Shown here one piece after another: positions 17,485 through 25,585 of a DNA stretch of 64,000 nt (the stretch's first letter is position 1; every line of letters starts with the position of its first letter). Origin of the DNA: Bryobacterales bacterium. Its GTDB lineage: Bacteria > Acidobacteriota > Terriglobia > Bryobacterales > Bryobacteraceae. Both the position numbers and the translations under genes were made by a program. The notes below the pieces were generated by a model that was not told the origin of the DNA, searched no databases, and saw only the letters and a list, made by a program, of their open reading frames with translations. The DNA lies in assembly GCA_020851555.1 (NCBI GenBank), contig JADZCM010000057.1, forward strand, positions 1-64,000, in the 5' to 3' direction.

Positions 17485-18732
17485 ATGGTAAAATACCTCC
17501 GCCGCCACATCGTCGTGTTCTTCTCCGTGATCGGCCCGGGCTTCATCACGGCGATGGTGGACAACGACGCGGGCGGCATCTACACCTACTCGCAGGCCGG
17601 CGCCCGCTGGGGGTACCTCCCGCTGTGGACCCTGCTGCCCATCACGCTGCTCCTGATCGTCACGCAGGAGATGTGCTCCCGCATGGGGGCGGTTACGGGG
17701 AAGGGCCTCTCGGACCTGATCCGCGAGGAGTTCGGCCTGCGCGTCACGTTCCTGATGATGGCGGCGCTGGTCGCCACGAACCTGGCCAACCTGGCCGCCA
17801 ATTTCGCCGGCATCGCCACCTCGCTGGAGCTTTTCCACGTCAGCCGGTACATCTCCGTGCCGCTGGGCGCCGCGGCCGTCTGGCTGCTGGTGGTCAAGGG
17901 CACCTACCGCACCGTCGAGAAGGTCTTTCTTTTCGCCTGCGCCTTGTACGTGTGCTACATCATTTCCGGCATCCTGGTGCGTCCCAACTGGACCGAGGCC
18001 GCCATCTACAGCGTCCGGCCGGTGCTGATGCTGGATCCGGCCTACATCACCATCGTGATCGGCATCGTGGGCACCTCGATCGCGCCGTGGATGCAATTCT
18101 ACTTGCAGGCGGCGGTGGTGGAGAAGGGCATCACGGCCAAGGAGTACGCGGAATCCAGGATCGAGGTCATCGTGGGCTGCGTGGCGATGGCCGTGATTGC
18201 GTTCTTCATTATCGTGGCCTGCGCCGGGGGCATCTGGACCCACTCGCCACGGGACATCACCAACGCGGCGGAGGCGGCCCTCGGGCTGCGCCCCTTCGGC
18301 GACTATGCGTTCCTCCTGTTCGCGGCGGGCTTGTTCAATGCTTCCTTATTCGCCGCCTGCATCCAGCCGCTTTCAACCGCCTACACGGTCTGCGAGGGGT
18401 TGGGCTTCGAGGCCGGCGTCGACCGCCGCTTCCGGGAGGCGCCGATCTTCTACTGGCTCTACACCCTGCTGGTGGTGGCCGGCGCCGGCGCCGTGCTGCT
18501 GCCCGGACTGCCGCTGGTGAAGGTGATCCTGTGGTCGCAGGTTATCAATGGGATCCTGCTGCCGTTCGTGCTGGTCTTCATGATCCTGCTGGTGAACAGG
18601 AAGAAGCTGATGGGCGAGTGGACCAACTCCCGCGCTTACAACGCCGTGGGCTGGCTGGCCGTCGCCATCCTGATCGGGATGACCCTGGCGCTTTTGGGAA
18701 TCACCGCCCGGGACCTGCTCGCGAGGCCATGA
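17485..18732 (+). CDS. Divergent Nramp-family divalent metal transporter
   Basis: This 415-aa protein has about eleven hydrophobic segments and the Nramp pattern GPGFITA near the N-terminus. Two metal-site motifs differ from classical Mn/Fe Nramps. The TM1 DPGN motif reads DNDA (residues 26-29), and the TM6 MPH motif reads APW (residues 200-202), so the metal-coordinating Met is replaced by Ala. In classical Nramps that Met discriminates against alkaline-earth ions, and Nramp-related magnesium transporters also lack it. With an MgtE-type sensor gene 12 nt upstream, Mg2+ or a broad divalent range is a reasonable guess. It is co-transcribed with that gene. Confidence 0.88.
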   Translation: MVKYLRRHIVVFFSVIGPGFITAMVDNDAGGIYTYSQAGARWGYLPLWTLLPITLLLIVTQEMCSRMGAVTGKGLSDLIREEFGLRVTFLMMAALVATNLANLAANFAGIATSLELFHVSRYISVPLGAAAVWLLVVKGTYRTVEKVFLFACALYVCYIISGILVRPNWTEAAIYSVRPVLMLDPAYITIVIGIVGTSIAPWMQFYLQAAVVEKGITAKEYAESRIEVIVGCVAMAVIAFFIIVACAGGIWTHSPRDITNAAEAALGLRPFGDYAFLLFAAGLFNASLFAACIQPLSTAYTVCEGLGFEAGVDRRFREAPIFYWLYTLLVVAGAGAVLLPGLPLVKVILWSQVINGILLPFVLVFMILLVNRKKLMGEWTNSRAYNAVGWLAVAILIGMTLALLGITARDLLARP

Positions 18733-18752
18733 CCAGCCGCGCGGCGCTGCCG

Positions 18753-18774
18753 GCCGTCCTCACACCAGGACGGC
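18753..18774. terminator. Hairpin between convergent Nramp and thioesterase genes
   Basis: GCCGTCCT (18753-18760) and AGGACGGC (18767-18774) form a perfect 8-bp stem with a 6-nt loop. There is no T-tract, so termination is likely but not certain. The position between two converging stop codons supports it. Confidence 0.45.
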
Positions 18775-18793
18775 TCGGCGCTCTGCGGGAGAC

Positions 18794-19201
18794 TTATGCG
18801 CCCGATGATGTCGAAAACCGCGCCCGGACGGCCGGGCTGACCGCCGTCGGCTTGCCGGAGCCGGCGTCGAGAGGGCACCACAGCGTTCGAGCCTTGGCCA
18901 GGAGTTTCCGGTCCGCCGCCCTCACCAGTTCCGTGTGCCGCTCGAAGGTGATGCGGGTGGAAGTTCCGACCCAGGTGCGCGCAACGATCTCGTCTCCCAG
19001 AAAGGCCGCCTGCTTGTAGTCGATCTCGTGCCGCACCACCACCCAGACCAGCCGGGCCTGATCCTCGGCCGGCGCAGCCGCACGCCAGTGCGCCACGGCG
19101 GCGTCCTGTACCCAACGAAGATAGGTCACGTTGTTCACGTGGCCCAGTTCGTCGATATCTTCGGGCCGCACGGCGACAGCCAGTTCGAAGACGTCCCTCA
19201 T
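18794..19201 (-). CDS. Acyl-CoA thioesterase, hot-dog fold (YbgC/FadM-like)
   Basis: This 135-aa protein has the 4HBT hot-dog signature: VRPEDIDELGHVNNVTYLRW, with catalytic Asp and the GHVNN turn, then a helix (VQDAAVAHWRA), and beta strands such as VVRHEIDYKQAAFLGDEI. It hydrolyses acyl-CoA thioesters; chain-length specificity cannot be read. The ATG at 19199-19201 is preferred. A GTG 30 nt upstream is also in frame, but the added ten residues are unlike the family. The gene stands alone. Confidence 0.9.
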   Translation of the reverse strand: MRDVFELAVAVRPEDIDELGHVNNVTYLRWVQDAAVAHWRAAAPAEDQARLVWVVVRHEIDYKQAAFLGDEIVARTWVGTSTRITFERHTELVRAADRKLLAKARTLWCPLDAGSGKPTAVSPAVRARFSTSSGA

Positions 19202-19384
19202 CGCCGCCCTGCCCAATACATCGGCCGCCACCTAAGATGCATTATCGCGCGGACGCGGACTCCATTCTCTTTCGTTGAAGACAGAACCGCATCGGGGCGC
19301 CTCCGCCCGATCCAGCGGCGTCCAAGCGGGTGTGGAACAACAGCCGCCTTGATTGCTACCCTCAACCCACGCAGGTGAGCCCGC

Positions 19385-19399
19385 CCTATGGACCATAGG
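19385..19399. promoter_or_regulatory. 15-bp palindrome upstream of the short secreted protein
   Basis: CCTATGG-A-CCATAGG is a perfect inverted repeat with one central base, 51 nt before the ATG of the next gene. It has the size of a transcription-factor site. No promoter boxes could be placed around it with confidence. Confidence 0.3.
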
Positions 19400-19450
19400 C
19401 TAGGGGCAAGGTAGCTTCGCGGCGGAAACAAAACAATGGAGGGAAATGTC

Positions 19451-19780
19451 ATGTCAAGACGACTCGCAACGCTGCCAGTGCTCGCGGCTGCCTGGCTTGG
19501 CGCGGCCGCATCGAGCATCGCCGGCGCGCAGCCGGCTGCAAGCATCCAAGGCGCCGTTGTGACGGACGGCGGTTCGCCGGTCGCCGGCGCCCGGGTGCTC
19601 TACAACCGCGTCACCAAACTCGAGCGGAATGGGATGGGCCGGCTCGCCGTGCGGGAGACGCCTCTCAGGTCCAGCGTCAGGACGGATGCCGCCAGGCGGA
19701 GCATTCAGACCCGCGAGCCGAGTTTCGCAGTCGAGGTCAGGGGCGAAACAAGGCTCGCAGTAGAGCTGGAAGTCCAATAG
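19451..19780 (+). CDS. Short secreted protein with remnant of a carboxypeptidase-regulatory-like domain
   Basis: This 109-aa protein has a signal peptide (about residues 1-27, ending AGAQP) followed by SIQGAVVTDGGSPVAGARV, the typical opening strand of carboxypeptidase-regulatory-like domains in acidobacterial exported proteins. It ends with FAVEVRGETRLAVELEVQ, which resembles the closing strand of the same domain. The middle (about residues 50-90) does not look like the domain, suggesting an internal deletion or rapid divergence. The ATG at 19451 is preceded by GGAGGG with 7-nt spacing, so it is probably translated. It lies 75 nt upstream of the TIGR03437-type gene. Confidence 0.55.
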   Translation: MSRRLATLPVLAAAWLGAAASSIAGAQPAASIQGAVVTDGGSPVAGARVLYNRVTKLERNGMGRLAVRETPLRSSVRTDAARRSIQTREPSFAVEVRGETRLAVELEVQ

Positions 19781-19855
19781 GATTAGGTGGGTTTCGTTGA
19801 CGGCGCTCGCTGGCGGTAGATAATGGTGGTGACAGACGGAGGAGGTTGTGGCTAA

Positions 19856-21391
19856 GTGATCCGGTATGGGGTGCTGTTGCTGCTTAGTCTGAGCGGGGCG
19901 GCCGGTCAACAGCCCATCATTTACCCTGGGGGCGTCGTCAACGCGGCGTCATTGGCCCCTGCAGGTACGCCCGGCAGCGCCGTGGCTCCCGGTTCTTTGG
20001 TCTCGATTTTCGGCGCGAATCTCGCGAACGTGACCATGGCCGCAGACGGGACCCCGTTGCCCCTCGTCCTGGGGGGAACGTCGGTGACCGTCGGCGGCAT
20101 CCCCGCGCCCTTGCTCTTCGTCTCTCCAGGCCAGATCAACGCCCAGATTCCGTGGGGAGTAGTCGTGATCTTTAGCGACCCAGTCGCGGTCACCGTCACA
20201 ACGGCAGCCGGCGTCAGCCAGCCGGCACAGGTCAGAGTCACCAGCAGCGGGCTCGGGATCTTCACGCTGGACGGAAGCGGCTGCGGCCGGGGCGCGGTCC
20301 AGAACGTTGACGCCGATGGCACGGTCTCGCTCAACTCACCGGAAAACAGCGCTGAGCCGGATGGAATCGTCACTCTCTGGGGAACCGGCCTGACCACGGT
20401 GTACTCGAAGCCGCCCGATGGCGAACCCGCGCCCAGCGATCCGCCGACAGAATCCTACATGGTGCCAGGAGCGTACCTCTACGACACGCCAACGGGGGTC
20501 CGGTGGGGAGGGCTCGCGCCGTTTCTAGTGGGGGTTGCCCAGTTCAACGTCTGGCTGCGACCGCTATTCGAGGGTTGCGCCGTCCCCTTGCGTGTGTCGC
20601 TGCTGGGGTCAATGAGCCAGCCGGTGCCCGTCAGCATCCGCCGGGGCGGCGGGGCATGCGTCGACCCGCCGCCGGACAGCTACGGGTCACTTACCTGGAC
20701 GAGAGCCGTCACGATCGGCTCGACTACGACTACCCGCGAAACCTTCGCCGCCGAGTTCCCAAGAGCGGTCAACCTGCGACTTCCAGCCTACACTGAGCCG
20801 GTAGGAGAGCATGGGCTCCCACCTAGTGAAACGCCCGAGTGCGCGTGGACACAGCCCGCGGTGGTGGATGCCGGCGCCCTGATGATCATGGCCCCGGGCG
20901 TCTTTTCGCAGGTGGTCGCCCGCGGCGCCGGCGGCAAATACGAAGTTGCTCTTCCGCCGGGTACGATCCGTTCCGGACGATTCAGCGTCACAAGCCCCGG
21001 CGGCGCTGGGGTGGGATCCTTCAGGACGGAGGTCCATGCGCCCGATCCGATCACCGTAACAAGCGAGTTTTCGCCGGACACTGTGTTCGGGACGGCTCCC
21101 GTCACGGTGGCATGGTCAGGCGGCAGCCCGGACAGCCTGGTGCAGGTGGCCATCTACTCAAACTACTATGGACAGCGCCGAAGATTGTCGCAGGTCGTGC
21201 GTGCGTCTGCGGGTCAAGTCGTGTTCGGGTTCCCGCCGTACGGTCTGTCCATCCCGTGGGGGAGCAGGCTCGAGATCGTGGTGCGCCAGATGGCCCCGGC
21301 GCCGGGAACGTTCGAGGCGTCCGGCCTTACGCTTGGCGGGCGTCACACTGTGGTCTACGAGGTCCGCTTTACCGATCTGCACCGGTGGTAA
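19856..21391 (+). CDS. Secreted protein with Solibacter-type (TIGR03437) domain
   Basis: This 511-aa exported protein starts at GTG 19856 with GGAGGAGG nearby (19839-19846). After a signal peptide (residues 1-17) comes the Solibacter-type domain: VVNAASLAPAG, VAPGSLVSIFGANLAN, a VTVGGIPAPLLFVSPGQINA segment and IPWGVVV. It has the IPT-like beta fold known in hundreds of copies in Solibacter-type genomes, usually at the C-terminus of longer surface proteins. Here it is at the N-terminus. The C-terminal half (about residues 260-511) is beta-rich with an Ig-like stretch (PITVTSEFSPDTVFGTAPVTVAWSGG split by short loops) of unknown function. It converges on atpB. Confidence 0.85.
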   Translation: MIRYGVLLLLSLSGAAGQQPIIYPGGVVNAASLAPAGTPGSAVAPGSLVSIFGANLANVTMAADGTPLPLVLGGTSVTVGGIPAPLLFVSPGQINAQIPWGVVVIFSDPVAVTVTTAAGVSQPAQVRVTSSGLGIFTLDGSGCGRGAVQNVDADGTVSLNSPENSAEPDGIVTLWGTGLTTVYSKPPDGEPAPSDPPTESYMVPGAYLYDTPTGVRWGGLAPFLVGVAQFNVWLRPLFEGCAVPLRVSLLGSMSQPVPVSIRRGGGACVDPPPDSYGSLTWTRAVTIGSTTTTRETFAAEFPRAVNLRLPAYTEPVGEHGLPPSETPECAWTQPAVVDAGALMIMAPGVFSQVVARGAGGKYEVALPPGTIRSGRFSVTSPGGAGVGSFRTEVHAPDPITVTSEFSPDTVFGTAPVTVAWSGGSPDSLVQVAIYSNYYGQRRRLSQVVRASAGQVVFGFPPYGLSIPWGSRLEIVVRQMAPAPGTFEASGLTLGGRHTVVYEVRFTDLHRW

Positions 21392-21548
21392 GTCCGCACG
21401 CGCCGCTGGCCCACTGTTCAAACCGCCGGAAGTCCTCCCTCCGGCAGGCTGTCCAACTCGACGTTCGCACCGAAAGCCACGCCTGCGGTCCGGCGCCAAT
21501 CCTCCCGCGCCGCCGCGGCTTTCAGGGAGCCCATGCTTCGCCCCACGG

Positions 21549-22286
21549 CTAGTGCTCGTGGGAAACCGCGCCGGAGAGGTAGATCATGGTCAAGAGCGCG
21601 AAGACGAACGCCTGGAGGAACGAGACGAAGACGTGCAGTCCCATGAAGACCGCCGGCACCACCAGCGGGACCAGGCTGATGAACACCAGCGTCACCTGCT
21701 CGCCGGCGAACATGTTGGCGTAGAGACGCACGGTGAGCGAGAGCAGCCGGCCCACGTGGCTGATGAGCTCGATCGGAATCATGAGCGGCGCCATCACGGG
21801 CATCGGGCCGCAGAACTGCTTCAGATAGCCCCAGAAGCCCAGAGCCTGGCACCCCATCAGGTTGTAGTAGGAGAACGTGACCAGGGCGATGCCCAACGGC
21901 ACCGGAGCGAACATGGTGGGCGATTCAAAGCTGGGCACGATCCCCAGCAGGTTTCCCAGCAGCACGAAGAGGAAGATGGTGGTGAACAGGTGCATGTAGC
22001 GCCTGCCCTCGTGCCCGACCACCTCGTCCGCCTGGCCGCCGATGAAACCGTAGATGATCTCGAAGACGTGCTGCATCTTGCCGGGGCGGTCCACCGACAG
22101 CCTGGGGCGCAGAATGGCGAAGACCACGATCACGATGAGCGCCACGACGAACTGCATGACGATGAAGTTCGCCCACGGCTTGTCCGGATGCTCGGCGGGG
22201 ATGCCGGCTAACGAGAGAACCCAGTTGGCCACGCCGGCCAGGTAGCGGTTGAAGAGTGCGGTTACCCACAGCTCATGCTCGGGCAT
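21549..22286 (-). CDS. atpB: F-type ATP synthase subunit a
   Basis: Subunit a forms the stationary proton channel of the F0 motor in the inner membrane. The 245-aa protein has the essential arginine in SLTVRLYANMFAGE (R187, equivalent to E. coli R210). Conserved helices FTTIFLFVLLGNLLGIVP and PIELISHVGRLLSLTVR are also present. It overlaps the atpI-like gene by 14 nt. Unusually, no atpE (subunit c), atpF or F1 genes follow it. The next gene downstream is a convergent accessory gene, so the remaining ATP synthase genes must lie elsewhere. Confidence 0.97.
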   Translation of the reverse strand: MPEHELWVTALFNRYLAGVANWVLSLAGIPAEHPDKPWANFIVMQFVVALIVIVVFAILRPRLSVDRPGKMQHVFEIIYGFIGGQADEVVGHEGRRYMHLFTTIFLFVLLGNLLGIVPSFESPTMFAPVPLGIALVTFSYYNLMGCQALGFWGYLKQFCGPMPVMAPLMIPIELISHVGRLLSLTVRLYANMFAGEQVTLVFISLVPLVVPAVFMGLHVFVSFLQAFVFALLTMIYLSGAVSHEH

Positions 22287-22656
22287 AAATCAGCTCGTAG
22301 ATGATTTCGATAATGACCGCCGCCACCGCCACGAACAGCCCGGCGAGAGCGGCCGCAAGGTTCAAGCCAAAGATCCTCACTATAACATAGCCCGCCGCTC
22401 CCAGCAGCAGGTAGCGCAGGACCAGAAACCACATCACGCGCCGCCGCAGGCGCCGCCCGCCCTCTCCCAACGATGCGGCCAGTTGGTGCAGCCAGCGGAA
22501 GTTGGCGAGCGAAGCCAGCGCGCCGGCCAGGAACCCGAGCCCGTGCCGCCAGGAGTAGAGCAGGAGCGCGGCGGCCGCGCCGCACAGGCCCAGCCACAGG
22601 ATCGCCAGGCGGATGCGCCCCAAAGCGCGGTCGTAGTAAGCCTCATCCGTTCTCAC
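22273..22656 (-). CDS. atpI: ATP synthase I-like membrane protein
   Basis: This 127-aa protein has four hydrophobic segments (about 16-36, 39-52, 74-95, 97-122) and a basic loop between segments two and three (EGGRRLRRR). This matches the ATP synthase I family, which helps assemble the c ring and may take part in ion supply. It overlaps atpZ by 14 nt and atpB by 14 nt, so the three genes are translationally coupled. The sequence is poorly conserved in general, and context carries much of the assignment. Confidence 0.8.
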   Translation of the reverse strand: MRTDEAYYDRALGRIRLAILWLGLCGAAAALLLYSWRHGLGFLAGALASLANFRWLHQLAASLGEGGRRLRRRVMWFLVLRYLLLGAAGYVIVRIFGLNLAAALAGLFVAVAAVIIEIIYELIYARA

Positions 22657-22870
22657 GGCCGCCAGCGTCGCGAAGCACCTTGCGAATCAACTGCACGAAT
22701 CCCGCCGCGATTCCCAGCAGCAGGAACACGACCTTCAGGTACGGCGTTCCCAGCCAGCGGTCCAGCAGGTACCCCATGGCGTAGCCGGTGAAGGTTGCGG
22801 CCGGCAGCATGAAGGCGAGAGAGGTGTACTCGCCCACCTGCACCCAGAATGCCTTCCGCCGCGGTTGCAC
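22643..22870 (-). CDS. atpZ: AtpZ/AtpI-family small membrane protein
   Basis: This protein of about 75 aa has two transmembrane segments: EYTSLAFMLPAATFTGYAMG and VVFLLLGIAAGFVQLIR, joined by YLLDRWLGTPYLK. This is the AtpZ/AtpQ pattern; the family is reported to form a cation channel or assembly factor with AtpI. The start is taken as GTG at 22868-22870, 11 nt after the stop of the FAH gene. A much longer open frame continues upstream, but it is only the shadow of the FAH gene. No clear ribosome-binding site is seen, so coupling to the FAH gene is likely. Confidence 0.75.
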   Translation of the reverse strand: MQPRRKAFWVQVGEYTSLAFMLPAATFTGYAMGYLLDRWLGTPYLKVVFLLLGIAAGFVQLIRKVLRDAGGRENG

Positions 22871-22881
22871 TGAATCTGAGT

Positions 22882-23736
22882 CTACTCGCCCGCGACGGGG
22901 TTGCGGAGTTCTCCCAGCCCGGCCACGCGGACTTCCACCAAGTCGCCGGGGCTGAGAAAGACCGGGGGCTTGCGGGCGAAACCCACGCCGCCGGGCGTGC
23001 CGGTGGAGACTACGTCTCCCGGCTCGAGGGTAAAGACACTCGAGAGGAACGCCAGCAACTCGGGAATGCGGAAGATCAGGTGGCGCGTGTTGGAGCTTTG
23101 CATGACCCGGCCATTCAGGGTCAGCGAGATCTCCAAGTCGTGCGGATCGGGGATCTCGTCCGCGGTCGTCAGGTAAGGTCCCATGGGAGCGAACGTGTCG
23201 AAGGTCTTGCCCATGAGCCACTGGCTCGTGGCCTTCTGGTAGTCCCGTGCGCTGACGTCGTTCAGGATCGTGTAGCCGAAGACGTGTTCGCGCCAGGCGG
23301 CGGGATCGACGTAGCGGCCGCCCTTGCCGACGACGAAGGCAAGCTCCGCCTCATAGTCGGGCTTCGTGGACGCGCGCGGCAGGATGATGTTCTCACCGGG
23401 ACCGATGACGGCCGTCGTGAACTTGCTGAAGATGGTTGGAACGGCGGGAATGGCCATCCCCGTCTCTTCAGCATGGTCCCGGTAGTTCAGCCCGACGCAG
23501 ATGAGCTTGGGGGGACGCGGGATGGGGGCCAGCAACCGGACGGCGGCGAGGGGCGACACCGAGGCGGCGGGCGGACGCCGGCAGAATTCCTCCACCGCCG
23601 CCAGCGCCCCGGAACCGCCGGCGATGAGGGAGAGCATATCCGGATAGCCGGCGGCGGACAGGCCGATCACCTCCGCCCCCCGGACCACGCCCGCTTCCGG
23701 ATTGAAACCCTCACGTAGGAACGTTACGAGGCGCAT
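22882..23736 (-). CDS. Fumarylacetoacetate hydrolase family protein
   Basis: This 284-aa cytoplasmic enzyme has the FAH-fold C-terminal domain that cleaves C-C bonds or decarboxylates beta-diketo acids with a divalent metal. Motifs include CVGLNYRDHAEE, the metal-binding acidic residues in DYEAELAFVVGKGG and NDVSARDYQ, and GDVVSTGTPGGVGFA. A short N-terminal domain of about 70 residues fits the acylpyruvate hydrolase / 2-hydroxyhepta-2,4-diene-1,7-dioate isomerase group. The exact substrate cannot be read. It is the first gene of the minus-strand group leading into atpZ-atpI-atpB, although no functional link to ATP synthase is known. Confidence 0.9.
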   Translation of the reverse strand: MRLVTFLREGFNPEAGVVRGAEVIGLSAAGYPDMLSLIAGGSGALAAVEEFCRRPPAASVSPLAAVRLLAPIPRPPKLICVGLNYRDHAEETGMAIPAVPTIFSKFTTAVIGPGENIILPRASTKPDYEAELAFVVGKGGRYVDPAAWREHVFGYTILNDVSARDYQKATSQWLMGKTFDTFAPMGPYLTTADEIPDPHDLEISLTLNGRVMQSSNTRHLIFRIPELLAFLSSVFTLEPGDVVSTGTPGGVGFARKPPVFLSPGDLVEVRVAGLGELRNPVAGE

Positions 23737-23760
23737 GGGACCCGCCGCGGGAGGTAGGAG

Positions 23761-23955
23761 CTACCTTACGGCCTTCTGAACCTTGCCGTTCTTGATGCAA
23801 CTCGTGCAGACGCGGATCTTCCTGGCCGCTCCGTTGACCACGGCGCGGACAGTTTGAAGGTTCACGTTCCAGCGCCGCTTGGTCAGGTTGTGAGCATGGC
23901 TGATCCGGTGCCCAAACGTGGGACCGCGGCCGCAGATCTCACAGACTCTTGCCAT
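23761..23955 (-). CDS. rpmB: 50S ribosomal protein bL28, zinc-binding form
   Basis: This 64-aa protein starts MARVCEICGRGPTFGHR, has the basic RRWNVNLQ segment, and ends with CTSCIKNGKVQKAVR. The two CxxC pairs show that it is the zinc-binding (C+) form of L28. It is a component of the large ribosomal subunit near the E site. GAGAGG upstream gives a reasonable ribosome-binding site. It lies 24 nt upstream of the FAH gene on the same strand. Confidence 0.96.
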   Translation of the reverse strand: MARVCEICGRGPTFGHRISHAHNLTKRRWNVNLQTVRAVVNGAARKIRVCTSCIKNGKVQKAVR

Positions 23956-24093
23956 GAATCAGGTTTCCTCTCAATGCAGTGGGAAAGCTCAATTCTAGCA
24001 GCGGGGCGAAAGCCCGCGCAACCGCCGCCCGGGCCGCGTTTGCAACTCCCTTTCAGAACCGTCGTAGACTGGTGGTGTCGGGAGATCTTTCAT

Positions 24094-25569
24094 ATGGCCT
24101 TATTTGAGCATCTGACGCCGATGCGCTGGCCGAGCGGCCCACTGGAAACCGCTCTCGGACGCCGGCGCGAAGGATTCACCGCACAGGCGGAGCAATCGCT
24201 GGCGCGCTGGCACGAGCCCGCGTCGCTCGGCTTCCTGAAGAACACGCCCGTGGACTGTCTGGTGATCAGTTGGGCGGCGGGAGCCCCGGAGGACGCCGAG
24301 CAGCAGAAGACGGCCGCTCCATTGATCGCCGAGGCGCGGCGGCTGAACCTGGCCGTGATCGGGTGGGTCCAGGGTCCGGCCGGACACGATGCGGCGGTAT
24401 CCGCGGCCAGAGCTGCGGGCCTGTCCGCGGTCGCGATCCAGGGATTCAAGGGAAAGTCCGACTTCCCGGTGATTCCGTGGGGGCCAAGGCCTGAAGCTCC
24501 CTTCGATACCGCGGCGGGGGTCCTGGCCGTAACCGACAACGTCTGGCCCGGCATACAGCCCCGGCAGGCCGGCGGCGGCGACGCCGGCCCCACCGGACTG
24601 CCCTGGCTCGACTCCAACGGCTGGTACGCCCAACTCGCCCGCGCCCGCACCCGCGCCGGCGTGTGGCTGATGTTTGACCCTCCGGCCGCGCGCAACGTCA
24701 TTCAGCCGCAGGCCTACGCCATGGCCGCGGCTGATGCGGAGGCCGCCGGCGCAAGCTGGGTCATCTCTCTGGATCCCGCGCTGCGCCTTCGGCTGGCCGG
24801 CGGCGAAGCGGCCGCGCTGGAGACCTGGAAGGGCCTTCTGGGGGCGGTCAGTTTCTTCAGGGAACACCGTGCATGGAGGTCTTACCAACCGCTCGGCGTG
24901 GTGGGGGTGCTCTCCGATTACTCCGGCGGCAACTTCGACATGAGCGGCGAGATTCTGAACCTGATGACGCGGCTCGGCACCCCGCTCAGGGTTTTCTGGA
25001 AGGACGCTGCCGTCCAGGAGTCCTTCACCGGCCTGAAGGCAGTTGTCTACGCCGACGGCGAACCGCTCCAGCCGGAACTGCGGAAGAAGATCCTGGCCTT
25101 CGTTCAGAATGGCGGGTTGCTGATCACCGGGCCCGGCGGGGGAAGCGAAGGGAAGCCGCTCGCCTCCGCCGCGCATGCGCGCTTTCAGGTCCGGGCCTAC
25201 GGCAAGGGCCGGGTGGCGGTTGCGAAGGCGGAGCCTGGAGACCCCTACGAGTTCTCGCAGGACGCACAGATTCTGCTCAGCCACGCCAACGACCTGGTGC
25301 GGTTCTTCGGCACCGGCTCTTCGGTGTGCTACCACTACACGGGTTCCGCCGACCAGAAGAAGGCGCTGCTCCAGTTGCTGACCTTCGCGGGAGGCCGGGG
25401 CGTAACCGATCTGACGGTGTGGCTGCACCGCAGGTACAGAAGCGCCCGGCTGCGTTCTTTGCAGGGCGGCGAACCGGCGGCGCTGGAGCCGCACCCGGAC
25501 GAGGTGGCGGGCGTCGAGTACTGGTTTCCGCAAATGCCGGCTTACGGCGCGTTGGAGTTCGAGGTTTAG
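24094..25569 (+). CDS. Conserved protein of unknown function with GATase-like segment
   Basis: This 491-aa protein has no signal peptide. About residues 1-270 resemble a TIM-barrel-like region (FLKNTPVDCLVISWAAGAP, LAVIGWVQGPAG, GVWLMFDPPAA). About residues 270-400 resemble a class I glutamine-amidotransferase-like fold (VGVLSDYSGGNFDMSGEILNL split by turns, then LKAVVYADGEPL and FVQNGGLLITGPGG), with no obvious catalytic Cys, as in the trimerisation domain of some beta-galactosidases. A polysaccharide-related role is possible but not shown. I choose ATG 24094, which has GGGAGA at 24079-24084; the upstream extension is the antisense of rpmB. The next gene starts 16 nt later. Confidence 0.6.
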   Translation: MALFEHLTPMRWPSGPLETALGRRREGFTAQAEQSLARWHEPASLGFLKNTPVDCLVISWAAGAPEDAEQQKTAAPLIAEARRLNLAVIGWVQGPAGHDAAVSAARAAGLSAVAIQGFKGKSDFPVIPWGPRPEAPFDTAAGVLAVTDNVWPGIQPRQAGGGDAGPTGLPWLDSNGWYAQLARARTRAGVWLMFDPPAARNVIQPQAYAMAAADAEAAGASWVISLDPALRLRLAGGEAAALETWKGLLGAVSFFREHRAWRSYQPLGVVGVLSDYSGGNFDMSGEILNLMTRLGTPLRVFWKDAAVQESFTGLKAVVYADGEPLQPELRKKILAFVQNGGLLITGPGGGSEGKPLASAAHARFQVRAYGKGRVAVAKAEPGDPYEFSQDAQILLSHANDLVRFFGTGSSVCYHYTGSADQKKALLQLLTFAGGRGVTDLTVWLHRRYRSARLRSLQGGEPAALEPHPDEVAGVEYWFPQMPAYGALEFEV

Positions 25570-25585
25570 TGTGAGGGATCGAACC

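Noticed and set aside
21425-21445. Hairpin between the TIGR03437-type gene and atpB
   Set aside because: Only a 6-bp stem with a 9-nt loop and no T-tract; too weak to call a terminator.
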